21,821 bases of DNA, from the NCBI GenBank assembly GCA_027604665.1, contig JADGIZ010000165.1, positions 1-21,821 of the forward strand. The letters run 5' to 3'. The translations under genes and the position numbers were made by a program. Source of the DNA: Polyrhizophydium stewartii (taxonomy: Eukaryota; Chytridiomycota; Chytridiomycetes; Rhizophydiales). Numbering within the stretch: position 1 is the stretch's first letter; each line of letters starts with the position of its first letter. Below the pieces are notes generated by a model. That model searched no databases, was not told the origin of the DNA, and saw only the letters and a program-made list of their open reading frames with translations. Positions 21,654 through 21,821 of this stretch are shown here, piece by piece.

Positions 21654-21821
21654 GGTTGTTTTTCCTGTGGCGCTGGTCTCGGCGGTAAAGCTGTGCGGGG
21701 CAAGAGTTGCGAAAGGAGTTGGAGAGCCTGTTGGCCGAAGGAAAGCGCGCTTTTTCGGCCGGCGTGGTGCGTCGGGCGAGGTTGGGGCGGCCCGGATCTG
21801 GGCGGGCGGAGACGCTGGGGG
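21654..21821 (-). promoter_or_regulatory. Upstream leader/promoter region of the myosin gene
   Basis: These 168 bp precede the myosin ATG on the minus strand and are GC- and pyrimidine-rich, ending in the A-rich context AACAACC just before the start codon. No TATA box is seen, and the region runs off the window. Confidence 0.4.

Noticed and set aside
1..21821. A search by eye for tRNA or rRNA genes, CRISPR arrays, transposon ends or a novel gene cassette.
   Set aside because: None was seen. The window is filled by six recognisable or plausible nuclear genes with short gaps.

Overview
This window is nuclear DNA from a eukaryote with a compact, GC-rich genome. It holds six protein-coding genes and roughly 36 spliceosomal introns, all GT-AG. 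Most introns are 47-95 bp, and many carry a CTAAC, CTGAC or CTCAC branch-point sequence shortly before the 3' splice site. Short introns with strict branch points, long class II myosin and HIR3-type genes suggest an opisthokont. The intron style favours an early-diverging fungus (chytrid-like), but an animal-type tyrosyl-tRNA synthetase leaves a unicellular holozoan possible. I could not run a search, so this placement is inference.

Layout from left to right: (1) 1-1608 (+), the 3' part of DDI1, a ubiquitin-like/retroviral-type aspartic protease/UBA shuttle protein. (2) 1701-3603 (-), cytoplasmic tyrosyl-tRNA synthetase with a C-terminal EMAPII-like tRNA-binding domain, convergent with DDI1. 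(3) 3826-5283 (-), TRAPPC13, a subunit of the TRAPP vesicle-tethering complex, in a single exon. (4) 5399-12369 (-), a roughly 1,866-residue HIR3/CABIN1 histone-chaperone subunit, rebuilt here from 20 exons. (5) 12613-13215 (+), a 157-residue single-pass membrane protein of unknown function, divergent from HIR3. (6) 13321-21653 (-), a 2,303-residue class II (conventional) myosin heavy chain in nine exons, with a 4.5-kb exon for its coiled-coil tail and an unusually long 820-bp first intron.

The genes are unrelated housekeeping functions: proteasome shuttling, translation, ER/Golgi tethering, replication-independent chromatin assembly and actomyosin contraction. They do not form a pathway. Intergenic gaps are 90-245 bp. 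I saw no mobile element, rRNA, tRNA, CRISPR array or prokaryotic-style system. The points worth a second look are the animal-type TyrRS, the long myosin intron with an in-frame alternative start, the apparent ATG-only first coding exon of HIR3, and the unassigned membrane protein.
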